Below, piece after piece: positions 16,972 through 26,050 of a DNA stretch of 64,000 nt (positions are counted from its first letter, which is position 1; every line of letters begins with the position of its first letter). A program made the translations under genes and the position numbers. The notes under the pieces were generated by a model, which saw nothing but the letters and a program-made list of their open reading frames with translations, made no database searches and was not told the origin of the DNA. The stretch is from Sporobacter termitidis DSM 10068 (lineage in GTDB: Bacteria; Bacillota; Clostridia; Oscillospirales; Oscillospiraceae), in assembly GCF_900130065.1 (NCBI RefSeq), contig NZ_FQXV01000003.1:124001-188000 (forward strand). Direction: 5' to 3'.

Positions 16972-18147
16972 TTACGCACCTGCCGCCCGGCGGACGAAGC
17001 CGCCTTTCAACGATTTCAGCGGGCGCCTGTCCTTCAGCGTCAGCGCCGCGAGCGTGGCCGGGTACGTGGTCAAAGGCTCATAGCCGTCCTCCGTCACAAG
17101 GACGGTGTCCGAATGTCGGAAGCCGCCGGTGTCGCGCAGGTAAAGGGCGGGCTCGATGCTGATGACCATGTTTTTCTCCAGCACATCCTTGGAGCCGGCG
17201 CTCAGCCAGGGCGCCTCATGGCTCCCCACCCCAAACCCGTGGCCGGTACGGTGCAGTATGTACTCCGACAGCCCCTGGGACTCAAAGTAGTCCCGCGTGG
17301 CCTGGTCGATCTCCGCGCATGGCGTGCCGGGCTTTATCATGGAAAACGCGATTTCCCGCGCCGTTTCCATGTGATGGAACAGCTCCGCGTCGCTGCCGGA
17401 GGGCGGCCCGAGAAACACCGTGCGCGCGCACTCCGCGGCGTAGCCGGCAAGGCGCAGCGTACACACCAGGGACAGCGGCCCCCGCCGGAGCCTGTCGCCG
17501 TAATCGGGGACGCTGCAGGGCTGGGCGCTCTGCGGCGCCGGCCGGCCGACGGTTATAAATTCGTTGTCCAGCGGGTCGTAATCGCCTGCTTTGACGATCT
17601 CCTTTTGCAGCTGCCGGGAAAGCGCCAGCAGCTCGACGGCCGAGACGCCGTTATACATATTCTTGACGAGCAGTGCCATACCCTTATCGGCGTAACGGGC
17701 AACCTGCCGGATACTTTCTATTTCGTCATCCGTTTTGATCAGCCGGAGCTCGCTCACAAGACTGTAGGTGACGATGTCCCGCGCCCACAGCTTTGAGGAT
17801 ATCTCCGCCGGGATGGACGGCTCGACCCCCAGCTTCGAGATACCTCCGACCAGCGCGTTGATCTTATCGTACCAGTTGCCGCCCGGGGCGGCCGGATAGT
17901 CGAAATAGGACTGCACCACCCGTATGCCCTGGGCCTTTTTCATACGCGCGCGCTCCAGCTCCGGTACCACCAGATCGGGCGGGCTGTCCGGATAGATGAC
18001 GACGAAGAAGGGGCGCTCGGCCGTATCGTACGTCGCGCCGGTCAGATAATAGATGCTGTCCTGCGCGGTGACCAGGTATGCATCCAGCTCCTCTTCCCTG
18101 ATTTTCCGCTGCAAATTGTTCAGCCGCATGACATAATTGTGGACCAT
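16972..18147 (-). CDS. M24 (Xaa-Pro peptidase/creatinase-fold) family protein
   Basis: A 391-residue protein with an N-terminal creatinase-like domain and a C-terminal pita-bread M24 domain. The conserved HRTGHGFGVGSHE and SIEPALY motifs are present, keeping His and one Glu. The positions normally holding the two metal-binding Asp read LVCTLRLAGYAAECART (Cys and Glu), and the last Glu is Ser in FRHSDTVLV. It may therefore be a metal-free hydrolase like creatinase rather than an aminopeptidase. The start at 18147 is favoured by AGAGGAGA. Confidence 0.8.
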   Translation of the reverse strand: MVHNYVMRLNNLQRKIREEELDAYLVTAQDSIYYLTGATYDTAERPFFVVIYPDSPPDLVVPELERARMKKAQGIRVVQSYFDYPAAPGGNWYDKINALVGGISKLGVEPSIPAEISSKLWARDIVTYSLVSELRLIKTDDEIESIRQVARYADKGMALLVKNMYNGVSAVELLALSRQLQKEIVKAGDYDPLDNEFITVGRPAPQSAQPCSVPDYGDRLRRGPLSLVCTLRLAGYAAECARTVFLGPPSGSDAELFHHMETAREIAFSMIKPGTPCAEIDQATRDYFESQGLSEYILHRTGHGFGVGSHEAPWLSAGSKDVLEKNMVISIEPALYLRDTGGFRHSDTVLVTEDGYEPLTTYPATLAALTLKDRRPLKSLKGGFVRRAAGA

Positions 18148-18348
18148 GGCCATTCTCCTCTGGGATGCTTTTACAGTTATCATAGCCTTAAAGGATAAAC
18201 TTGTAAAGCATATTGGGCCCGGAACAGGGCTTAAAGTGACAAATTTCTTTATTCTCTTGACATCCCGCGGCGCTTTGCTTACAGTAAGGTCAATAAAACA
18301 GGCCGCCGCCGCGTCCGCCGGCGGGGAATGCCGAAAGGAGAAAATAGT

Positions 18349-19491
18349 TTGGATAAATCAACATGGGAGCGCCTGGGTATCGAAACGTCGCGGCTGGGCT
18401 ACGGCTGCATGCGGTTTCCGGTGAAGGAGAACGGCGAGATTGACGAGGGGCCGGCCTCGGAGCTGCTGGACAGGGCGTACGCGGTCGGGATCACGTATTA
18501 CGACACGGCCTACTTCTATCACGACGGGAAGAGCGAGGAATTTATGGCCCGGTGCCTCTCTAAATATCCGCGGGAGAGCTACACCATCGCCACAAAGCTG
18601 CCGGTGATGATGGCGAAAACCCGCGACAACGCCGAGAAAATCTTCAACGAACAGCTGGGCCGCCTGAAAACGGATTACATCGATTTTTATCTCCTGCACG
18701 GCCTGGACATGGAGGCCTTCCGCCTGGCCGTGGACCAGGGCATCGTGGATTATTGCGAGGAGCTGAAAAAGGCCGGGAAAATCAAGTATTTCGGTTTTTC
18801 CTTCCATGACGCCTACGCGTCCTTTGAGGAGATACTGAATTACCGCCAGTGGGACTTCTGCCAGATTCAGCTCAATTACATGGACACGGAGGAGCAGGCC
18901 GGCCTTAAAGGCTATTATCTGGCCGAAAAGCTGGGCGTCCCCCTCGTTATCATGGAGCCCGTCAAGGGCGGGTCCCTGGCCATGCTGCCGGAGTCGATTG
19001 CCGAGGAATTCATCCGGGTCCGCCCCAGGGCGACGCTGGCCTCCTGGGCCATGCACTGGATCGGCAGCCTGAGTAACGCAAAGGTCGTTCTGAGCGGTAT
19101 GACCGTCATGGAGCAGCTGGAGGACAACATCAGGACGTTCACGAATTTCAAGCCCCTTGTCGAGGAGGAGCTCAAGGCGATCCGCAAGGTCCGGGAAAAG
19201 GTGCGCCAGCGCGTCAAAAACGGCTGCACCGGCTGTCGCTACTGCATGCCGTGCCCCACCGGCGTGGACATCCCGGCGAATTTCTCCCTGTGGAACAAGT
19301 ACGGCATGTATGAGAACAAGCCGGACATCGCCTTCTGGTGGACCGCCATGTTCGACGAGAAGGAGAAGGCCAAAAACTGCGTCAAATGCGGCCAATGCGA
19401 GGAAAAGTGCCCGCAAAAGCTCAAAATCCGCGACGACCTGGAAACGCTCCAAAAAGAGCTCGACCTCGTCGGCGCGGAAATGAAGAAATAA
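18349..19491 (+). CDS. Aldo/keto reductase with C-terminal 4Fe-4S domain
   Basis: A 380-residue two-part enzyme. Residues about 1-290 form an aldo/keto reductase barrel (RLGYGCMRFP, catalytic DTAYFYHDG with Asp-Tyr, KYFGFSFHD). Residues about 295-370 form a ferredoxin-like domain with CTGCRYCMPCP and CVKCGQCEEKCP. This architecture is common in anaerobes and suggests electron transfer between an iron-sulfur cluster and NAD(P)H or a carbonyl substrate; the substrate is unknown. TTG 18349 is the probable start because GAAAGGAG lies 8 bases before it. Confidence 0.9.
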   Translation: MDKSTWERLGIETSRLGYGCMRFPVKENGEIDEGPASELLDRAYAVGITYYDTAYFYHDGKSEEFMARCLSKYPRESYTIATKLPVMMAKTRDNAEKIFNEQLGRLKTDYIDFYLLHGLDMEAFRLAVDQGIVDYCEELKKAGKIKYFGFSFHDAYASFEEILNYRQWDFCQIQLNYMDTEEQAGLKGYYLAEKLGVPLVIMEPVKGGSLAMLPESIAEEFIRVRPRATLASWAMHWIGSLSNAKVVLSGMTVMEQLEDNIRTFTNFKPLVEEELKAIRKVREKVRQRVKNGCTGCRYCMPCPTGVDIPANFSLWNKYGMYENKPDIAFWWTAMFDEKEKAKNCVKCGQCEEKCPQKLKIRDDLETLQKELDLVGAEMKK

Positions 19492-19500
19492 GCAAACTGC

Positions 19501-19534
19501 AAAAATCCCTGTGCCGGCAGCGGTCACAGGGATT
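19501..19534 (-). terminator. Terminator of the gene at 19539
   Basis: AATCCCTGTG and CACAGGGATT form the stem, with TTTTTGC on the minus strand. It may act weakly for the aldo/keto reductase as well. Confidence 0.7.
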
Positions 19535-19538
19535 CTCC

Positions 19539-19751
19539 TTAAAGCGCCTGCAGCTCCAACAGGACCCTTTGGATCTTCTCCTGGGGATACCGGTCCCGGG
19601 CGAGGTTCAAAACGCTGGCCAGCGTCATTTTTTTCGCCATCTGCAGCATGAGGGGATTTGCCACCTCAGGGAATTCCTTTTTCAAAAGTGCCTTGGCCGC
19701 GCCATTGGAAATCAGCGCGCCGATGGTGATCTCGTTATTTTGCAGGTCCAT
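19539..19751 (-). CDS. Small hypothetical protein
   Basis: A 70-residue, mostly helical cytosolic protein beginning MDLQNNEITIG. The start is set by AGGAGAAAAAAT before ATG 19751. It has no Cys, no signal peptide and no membrane segment. I do not recognise a family. It is a single-gene unit with its own terminator, convergent with the aldo/keto reductase. Confidence 0.65.
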   Translation of the reverse strand: MDLQNNEITIGALISNGAAKALLKKEFPEVANPLMLQMAKKMTLASVLNLARDRYPQEKIQRVLLELQAL

Positions 19752-19978
19752 ATTTTTTCTCCTTTTCAGAAGTCTTTCAAACTGTCGGCAAAGCCCTCCG
19801 GGCTCCGCCGGCAAAAAGCCGCATACAGCGCGCTCAGCCGCTCCCTGCTTCCGCCGGGCGCACCGGAAATTCTGCGAAGCTTTTATCTGGAAAACAGGTT
19901 TGTCTACAGTCTGAGTCTTTCTATTTCTATATTGTATGACCGGCAGGCCAGCTCATCAACAAAAATTTTGGCAAAGCG

Positions 19979-20006
19979 AACCCCCTGTGCGCCATCACAG
20001 GGGGTT
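19979..20006 (-). terminator. Hairpin downstream of the lipoprotein gene at 20040
   Basis: AACCCCCTGTG and CACAGGGGGTT form a strong stem 34 bases after the stop. No good T-run follows on the minus strand. Confidence 0.4.
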
Positions 20007-20039
20007 CTGCCGTCATAGGGGATTCTGCCGTTTCAGTTG

Positions 20040-20570
20040 TTACGAAGCGGAGGGCGAGGCATCGGCCGACGGGGACGGCGATGGGGAGATATAGGCGCTC
20101 GGGTTGGGATCGATGTTCGGCCCGTCGTTGATAATTTTCAGCGCTGTGGTGCCGTTTAAGGTCGCGGTAATCACGTCGCCCACGGCGATATCCGACAGTG
20201 CGGCGCTCTTAGTGCTGCCGCTGACGGCAAAGCTCGTATTGGTATCCGCCGTAATTGTCTTCGTTCCGGCCGGGTTAACGACGCTCAGCGTGATCTGGTT
20301 GCCGTCGATGGTCGTGACTTTGCCCATGACGAAGCCGTCGGGCGCGACGCTGACGCTTGGACTGGGGCTCGGGCTGGGACTGGCCTCCGGGCTCGGGCTG
20401 CTGCTGGTTTCCGCGCTTGGGCTGGCCTCCGTGCTGGGACTGGCGGTGGTGTCGGACGCCGAAGGGCTCGGCGACGGCGTGGCGCCGTTATCGGCGTTGC
20501 CGGCGCAGCCCGCCAGGGCAAAGGTGACAACGGCCAGGCCGATCAGCAGCGCGATGCCTCTTCTTTTCAT
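20040..20570 (-). CDS. Ser/Pro-rich lipoprotein
   Basis: A 176-residue lipoprotein with a signal peptide and lipobox ALAGC at about residue 21, followed by a SPSPSPSA-type linker of about 50 residues. Residues 78-150 form a compact beta domain (GKVTTIDGNQITLSVVNP) of the DUF5666-like small OB type, and a second SPSP tail ends the protein. It should be anchored on the outer face of the membrane. The same kind of Ser/Pro linker occurs in the binding protein at 29139. Function unknown. Confidence 0.75.
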   Translation of the reverse strand: MKRRGIALLIGLAVVTFALAGCAGNADNGATPSPSPSASDTTASPSTEASPSAETSSSPSPEASPSPSPSPSVSVAPDGFVMGKVTTIDGNQITLSVVNPAGTKTITADTNTSFAVSGSTKSAALSDIAVGDVITATLNGTTALKIINDGPNIDPNPSAYISPSPSPSADASPSAS

Positions 20571-20679
20571 GCTTCAATCCTCATTTCGTTTTTATCGTCT
20601 GTTATCGAGGCTAAAGTATATCGATACTACTTGAATAAACTCTGAAATAAATATGAACAAATTGTGAATTTTTACAAAA

Positions 20680-21267
20680 TTATCTGACGCCCGTCACAGC
20701 ATAGAACGCCGCGCCGACCGGTGTTTCCTCAATACCGGTAAACCCGACGCCTTTCAGGAGCTCTTTCACCTGCCCGGCCGGCAGCCTCATATCGGGCGGC
20801 GGGCCGCAGCCGGCGTCGGACTCGTTGAACTCGATCACCGCGATTTTACCGCCCTGACCGCAAATTCTCAGCGCCTCGCCGAGAAATCTCGGTTTGTCGT
20901 CGATCTCATGCAGCACCGCGCAGATCAGGATAAAATCAGCGGTCAGGTCAGCCAGGCGGAAATCATAGCCGGAGGAATGGACCGTTTCAATGTTATTAAG
21001 GCCCCGCGCCGACGATTTTTCAGAGACCTCCCGCAGCATCTCCGGAGAAACGTCAACGGCGTAGATTCTGCCGGCGCCGCTGATTTCAGCCGCCGGGATC
21101 GTAAAAAGCCCGGTACCGCAGCCGATGTCGGCAAAGCTGGCACCCTCGCGGTATCCCAGCTCTAAAAGCGTCTGGCGCGGCGTCAGCAGCCGCACCCGCT
21201 CCGGGTCGTCCAGCTTCTTTCTTTTGGCAACGTCAAATTTATGTGCTTCATGCGGCATTTTTCTCAT
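20680..21267 (-). CDS. Class I SAM-dependent methyltransferase
   Basis: A 195-residue protein with methyltransferase motif I ADIGCGTGLFTIPAA, the acidic end of strand 2 in YAVDVS, and VLHEIDDK after strand 4, typical of the UbiE/Methyltransf_11 group. The substrate cannot be inferred. The start is taken at 21267 (MRKMPHEAHKFD) after GAGAGTGGG. An upstream in-frame ATG would add 14 residues. It stands alone between the lipoprotein and a divergent small gene. Confidence 0.8.
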   Translation of the reverse strand: MRKMPHEAHKFDVAKRKKLDDPERVRLLTPRQTLLELGYREGASFADIGCGTGLFTIPAAEISGAGRIYAVDVSPEMLREVSEKSSARGLNNIETVHSSGYDFRLADLTADFILICAVLHEIDDKPRFLGEALRICGQGGKIAVIEFNESDAGCGPPPDMRLPAGQVKELLKGVGFTGIEETPVGAAFYAVTGVR

Positions 21268-21380
21268 CGCCCACTCTCTGTTATTGCACGTCATATTTAT
21301 GACCGGCAATCTATAATATCACAAAACCCCGCGCATTTCATGCATTTTCTGCAGCAAGCCCGGCAGGCGGCCTTTTCCTG

Positions 21381-21409
21381 TTGTCAAGCGCGTCGAAACG
21401 ATGTATGAT
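21381..21409 (+). promoter_or_regulatory. Putative sigma-A promoter of the small ORF and glycosidase gene
   Basis: TTGTCA and TATGAT are separated by exactly 17 bases, 30 bases before the start at 21439. Confidence 0.6.
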
Positions 21410-21438
21410 AAAGTCAGACAGTTTCTGGGAGGGACCAC

Positions 21439-21567
21439 ATGGATTTTTTCAAACGTACCGGCGCGGGACCGGAGGCGGCCGGCACCATCGGTCATCACAC
21501 TGCCCGGCCCGGGGAACTTCCGCCCGGCGCGCACGTCTTAAACATAAAGAAACCCGAAAGCCTGTGA
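21439..21567 (+). CDS. Small ORF (42 aa) upstream of the glycosidase-type gene
   Basis: ATG 21439 follows GGGAGGGACCAC, a strong ribosome binding site, and a well-spaced promoter lies just upstream. The product begins MDFFKRTGAGPEAAG and ends KKPESL, with no membrane segment. The stop lies 15 bases before the next gene. It could be a real small protein or a leader peptide that couples translation to the downstream gene. No family recognised. Confidence 0.5.
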   Translation: MDFFKRTGAGPEAAGTIGHHTARPGELPPGAHVLNIKKPESL

Positions 21568-21582
21568 GACGTGGGTAACGAT

Positions 21583-22827
21583 ATGGATGTTAAAGAAAAA
21601 AAGGTCGTACTGTTCAGCAGGAAGAAAAGAGCCAAAAAGCCAAAGTCGCTTAAGAAAAGGCTGGCGGTATTCGGCATTGTCATTTTGTTGCTGGCCGGCG
21701 TATACTGCACGGCCGTATTTTCAAATATTCCGTTTATTAAGAAGTGGCGCGACCTCTACATAGAAACGGCGATGGACACCTACACGCACAAGTGGCTGGC
21801 CACAATGTTCATCCCGAAATCCGTGATCGACGGCGTCATGAACGCCAAGGAGGGATTTATCGAGGGGCAGCAGGACCTGCAAAGCTCCTGGACGCCGGCG
21901 CCCTCGACCCAGGACCCCAGCGAGGCCCCTTCCGAGGAGGATCAGGCCAAGGCGGACTTTCTGAGCCTGTTTTACGAGCTTGACAAGTCCAGCTTTGACG
22001 GTTATATCGCCAAGAACCCGGACATGCTGGCGGACGGCTACGGCAAGCTGCTCATCAACAAGAGCGGCGTCAACGACAGCGGGACGGCCATCTATACGAC
22101 AAACGGCGATCAGGTCGTGGTGCTGGACGCCGAAAACGGCATCCTTATCGTCAAGGTCACCGGCGAAGGATACGTCGGGAAGCTGGCCATCGTCAAGAAT
22201 CCCGCGCAGGTCCGGCTTGGCATCTCCAAGCATTTGGGGAACGTCGGCCAGACGGTGGGACAGATCGCCAAGGACAACCACGCCGTTCTCGCGATCAACG
22301 CCAGCGGTTTTGCCGACCCAGAGTGGAAGGGCAACGGCGGCCAGGTGGTCGGTCTGCTCATCGCCAACGGCAAAACCCTGAACGGGCCGGTCAAAAACGG
22401 CTACCTGAACATCGGCTTCAGCGAGGACGACAGGCTGTATATCGGTGTGTCGACCAGCAAGCTCAAATACAGAGACGCCGTTGAGTTCATTCCCGCGCTC
22501 ATCATCAACGGCAAAAACGTGACGGACGGCTCCACAGGCTTCGGCATCCAGCCCCGGTCGGCCATCGGCCAGGCGGAAGACGGCACGGTGTTCCTGCTGA
22601 CGATCGACGGCCGGCAGGTCGGCTACAGCCTGGGTACGACGGTCGGTGTCTGCGCGGACATCCTGCTCAAATACGGCGCCGTTCAGGCCTCCAATCTCGA
22701 CGGCGGCAGCAGCACGATCATGATCTACCGGGACAAGGTCATCACAAAGCCCTCCAGCACCACCAATATCGGCCGCCTGGTGCCGGACGCCTTCATCGTG
22801 GATTACGCGAAGGCTGCGGAAAAATAA
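21583..22827 (+). CDS. Membrane-anchored phosphodiester glycosidase (NAGPA-like) protein
   Basis: A 414-residue protein with a short Lys-rich cytosolic N-terminus, one transmembrane helix (about residues 27-50), a linker, and a C-terminal NAGPA/DUF2233-like domain. The signature parts are AINASGFADPEWKG, PRSAIGQAEDGTVFLLTIDG, SNLDGGSSTIMIYRDK and VPDAFIV. Relatives act on phosphodiester-linked sugars in cell wall or exopolysaccharide metabolism, so extracytoplasmic action is likely. ATG 21583 is chosen; GTG 21571 in frame is an alternative. Confidence 0.8.
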   Translation: MDVKEKKVVLFSRKKRAKKPKSLKKRLAVFGIVILLLAGVYCTAVFSNIPFIKKWRDLYIETAMDTYTHKWLATMFIPKSVIDGVMNAKEGFIEGQQDLQSSWTPAPSTQDPSEAPSEEDQAKADFLSLFYELDKSSFDGYIAKNPDMLADGYGKLLINKSGVNDSGTAIYTTNGDQVVVLDAENGILIVKVTGEGYVGKLAIVKNPAQVRLGISKHLGNVGQTVGQIAKDNHAVLAINASGFADPEWKGNGGQVVGLLIANGKTLNGPVKNGYLNIGFSEDDRLYIGVSTSKLKYRDAVEFIPALIINGKNVTDGSTGFGIQPRSAIGQAEDGTVFLLTIDGRQVGYSLGTTVGVCADILLKYGAVQASNLDGGSSTIMIYRDKVITKPSSTTNIGRLVPDAFIVDYAKAAEK

Positions 22828-22855
22828 CCAAGTCCGGAAAAACGTAATATATTTA

Positions 22856-22925
22856 TTAGGTACCTAAAAATTTTACTTGACAACAGCCGCGGTGCGTGCT
22901 ATTGTCAAGTATATTAGGTACCTAA
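22856..22925. promoter_or_regulatory. Twin palindromic operators around the marR-type promoter
   Basis: The perfect palindrome TTAGGTACCTAA occurs at 22856-22867 and again at 22914-22925. The copies are 58 bases apart centre to centre and bracket the -35 and -10 boxes. This is the layout of an autorepressed MarR-family gene. Confidence 0.75.
22877..22905 (+). promoter_or_regulatory. Putative sigma-A promoter of the MarR-type gene
   Basis: TTGACA and TATTGT are separated by 17 bases. The same stretch reads as an inverted repeat, TTGACAA...TTGTCAA. Confidence 0.7.
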
Positions 22926-22950
22926 TTATTTTTTTGAAAGGACGATTATT

Positions 22951-23589
22951 ATGGATCGCAACGATTTACGCGACAGCTTCCCCGGCGGCGGCAGCGTCCC
23001 GGAGAGATTATATATTCTCCTCCTTCGCTGCTCGCATGCCCTGAGCAGAGGGCATCACCACGAGCTTGCAGCACACCCTGGGCAATGGCGCGTCCTGTCT
23101 TTTCTCGCGGCAAACGGCGCCACGGCGCAGCGGGAGCTGCTGGAGGCCGTTCAAATACGCCCGGCGTCACTCAGCGAGCTTCTGGCGAAGCTGGAAAGCA
23201 AAGGGCTGATCACCCGGGCGAAGGACGAGGACGATAAGCGCAGCGCTGTCGTCGAGCTCACGGCGCTGGGCCGGGCGGTCATCGACGAAAACGCCGGCCG
23301 TCAGCAGAGCTTCGCGGCTGAACTGTTCTCTCCCCTCTCCGCGGAGGAGCAGGAACAGCTGGCCGGGCTTTTGGACAAGCTCGTCCAACCGTGGCACGAG
23401 AAGTATCACGCCGGACGTGAAGACGCCTTTGGGCATCACCGTGACCACGAGGAACATGGCTTCCACGGCGGCTGGCACGGCGGGCACGGTTTCCACGGCG
23501 CGCATGGGCATCACGGTGAACCCGGCGGCCGCGGCTTCGGCCACGAGGATTACGGCTTTCACGGCGGGCACTGGCGCCCGGCGGACTGA
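22951..23589 (+). CDS. MarR-family regulator with His/Gly-rich tail
   Basis: A 212-residue protein. Residues about 15-155 form a MarR winged helix domain (QWRVLSFLAANG, IRPASLSELLAKLESKGLI, wing DEDDKRSAVVELT). The last 55 residues are dominated by His and Gly (repeats such as HGGWHGGHGFHGAHGHH), which would bind transition metals such as Ni, Zn or Cu. The start follows GAAAGGACG. Twin palindromic operators flank its promoter. A DtxR-like regulator follows after 24 bases. A metal-responsive repressor is a reasonable inference; the target genes are not visible nearby. Confidence 0.85.
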   Translation: MDRNDLRDSFPGGGSVPERLYILLLRCSHALSRGHHHELAAHPGQWRVLSFLAANGATAQRELLEAVQIRPASLSELLAKLESKGLITRAKDEDDKRSAVVELTALGRAVIDENAGRQQSFAAELFSPLSAEEQEQLAGLLDKLVQPWHEKYHAGREDAFGHHRDHEEHGFHGGWHGGHGFHGAHGHHGEPGGRGFGHEDYGFHGGHWRPAD

Positions 23590-23613
23590 TCCGTCAGGAC
23601 ACAAAGGCAGGCG

Positions 23614-23991
23614 ATGGGCATGAAAACGGCCGGGATCACGGCGTCAAAAGAGAATTATTTAAAAACTATTCTGCGCTTGAAACAGGAAAAATGCGTTGTC
23701 CGGGCCATCGACATCGCAACGGAAATGAACTTGAGCCGGCCCAGCGTGTCGACCGCGCTCCGGGTACTCGCGCAGGAGGATTATATCCGCCTGGACGATA
23801 ACCGGTATATCGATTTTACGCCGCAGGGCCTCGCCGCCGCGTTAAAGGTCCAGGAGCGCTACGACACCCTGTACGCTTTCCTGCTGTCTCTCGGCGTCTC
23901 GGAAGCCGTCGCCGCCCTGGACGCCGGGCGCATGGAACACGCCATCAGCGACGAGTCCTTCAGCCGCTTCAAGGAGCTTGTGGCGGTATAA
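23614..23991 (+). CDS. DtxR/MntR-like metalloregulator (short form)
   Basis: A 125-residue protein with the DtxR-type N-terminal helix-turn-helix (ASKENYLKTILRLKQE, MNLSRPSVSTALRVLAQEDYI) and the start of the metal-binding/dimer domain (DAGRMEHAIS). It lacks the SH3-like third domain. Two usual metal ligands look changed: His in the ERH-type motif is Tyr (ERYDTLY), and the Cys of DACR is Gly. It is probably co-transcribed with the MarR gene. It may sense metal differently or work as a partner of the MarR protein. Confidence 0.75.
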   Translation: MGMKTAGITASKENYLKTILRLKQEKCVVRAIDIATEMNLSRPSVSTALRVLAQEDYIRLDDNRYIDFTPQGLAAALKVQERYDTLYAFLLSLGVSEAVAALDAGRMEHAISDESFSRFKELVAV

Positions 23992-24003
23992 CAGGAAAAC
24001 ATA

Positions 24004-24050
24004 AACCGCAGGATTCGCATCAGCGTTTGATCCTGCGGTTTTGTATTTTG
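24004..24050 (+). terminator. Terminator of the marR-dtxR pair
   Basis: AACCGCAGGAT and ATCCTGCGGTT form an 11-bp stem, followed by TTGTATTTTG. Confidence 0.8.
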
Positions 24051-24054
24051 TTAA

Positions 24055-24897
<843 letters not shown>

Positions 24898-24916
24898 TTA
24901 AAGCAGATTTCAGAGC

Positions 24917-26050
24917 TTACAGGACCGTCTCCAGCCATGTGTCGGCATTATCGCCGGTCAGGAGCGGTATCCGGTCCATGTACAGCTTGGCGGACACCGC
25001 CCGGTGGGGCAGGTCGATCCACTTGCAGCCGGCAGGGGCGTAACAGCGCATGAACGGGTCCCCGAAAACGACGTCAAACCCGCCTTCGGCGAGCAGGCGC
25101 TTTAAATCCTCCTCGCTTTGCAGCCGGATATCCCGCGATGCCATGAGCGCTTTTTCCATGGGGAAAAAGCTGGCCGCGCTGACATCTCGGAAGCCGAAGT
25201 CCGACATCAGCGTATACCGCAGCGCATTGGCGCAAAATTGCTCTCCGATGATCAGGACCTTACGGCCCTTTTCCTCCGGGGCCGGGCAGGTCGGCTGGCC
25301 GCCGCCCGACAGCGCCTGTGCCAGCAGCCCGCTCCAGGTCTTCCCAAACGGCGCGCCCAGAACAAAGGGCGTGCCGTATTGCTTGCGGAGCCACTCGGCC
25401 AGGCGCACGCCGGCGCTTGTCACGACGAAATTCACCGCCGCCCCGGCGGCCCTGCGGAAGTTTTCCGAGACCTCTCTCGGCCCCCAGCCGGAGACGACGG
25501 AAAGGTCCCGCGCGTTGAGCCAGGGCGCCAGGTCACAGACCTGCGCGTCACTCCAGTCGATATGGTTGGCACCGATCACGTTGACGCCGCTTACCGGGCC
25601 GTCATGCGGCGCTGTGAAGAGCTCCGCCAGGCGCACCAGGGTGCGGGAAACACCGTCGGCGTAAGTGCCGTGGCCGTTGAGCTCCACGTAAGAGGCGGGG
25701 ATGCCGCCCTCCCGGGAGAGCGCCCGCGCAGCCTCCGCCAGGTCCGTGCCGATAAAGGCGGAAATGGGGCTGCCGGAAATCATGGCAAAGCGCGGATGTA
25801 TCTTCGGCGCGGCGCGGTTGAATCGCGCGACGATCCTCCCCTGCGTGCCCAATATGACGTCCTCGTTGCCGATTTCGGAGGAGAACACCCGCCGCGTCAG
25901 GTCCGCGCGGCTCTCCTCCTGGGTAAAATGGTTGCCGCCGCAGCCGCGCACGTCGTCGATGATGCCGATGCCGTCCGTGCCGTACATGACGGTGGCAAAG
26001 CCCGAGGTGTCGGGCGACAGGGGCGGGATACGCTGCCAAAGGTCCTTCAT
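24917..26050 (-). CDS. NifD/NifK-like reductase subunit 2
   Basis: A 377-residue member of the nitrogenase component 1 fold. DVRGCGGNHF (Cys37) lies where NifD/K carry the HGPxGC cysteine, SSEIGNEDVILGTQG corresponds to the ExDVVFGG region, and AMISGSPISAFIGTDL replaces the usual TCP cysteine loop, so that Cys is lost. ATG 26050 overlaps the stop of the upstream gene (ATGA), and GGGGGAGGTG precedes it. It probably forms a heterodimer with the protein encoded at 26047-27192. Which subunit corresponds to D or K cannot be told. Confidence 0.85.
   Translation of the reverse strand: MKDLWQRIPPLSPDTSGFATVMYGTDGIGIIDDVRGCGGNHFTQEESRADLTRRVFSSEIGNEDVILGTQGRIVARFNRAAPKIHPRFAMISGSPISAFIGTDLAEAARALSREGGIPASYVELNGHGTYADGVSRTLVRLAELFTAPHDGPVSGVNVIGANHIDWSDAQVCDLAPWLNARDLSVVSGWGPREVSENFRRAAGAAVNFVVTSAGVRLAEWLRKQYGTPFVLGAPFGKTWSGLLAQALSGGGQPTCPAPEEKGRKVLIIGEQFCANALRYTLMSDFGFRDVSAASFFPMEKALMASRDIRLQSEEDLKRLLAEGGFDVVFGDPFMRCYAPAGCKWIDLPHRAVSAKLYMDRIPLLTGDNADTWLETVL

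Noticed and set aside
18358-19527. A 389-codon open frame on the minus strand over the aldo/keto reductase gene
   Set aside because: It is a mirror of the high-GC coding strand. The opposite frame has complete enzyme motifs and a ribosome binding site, while this one has neither.
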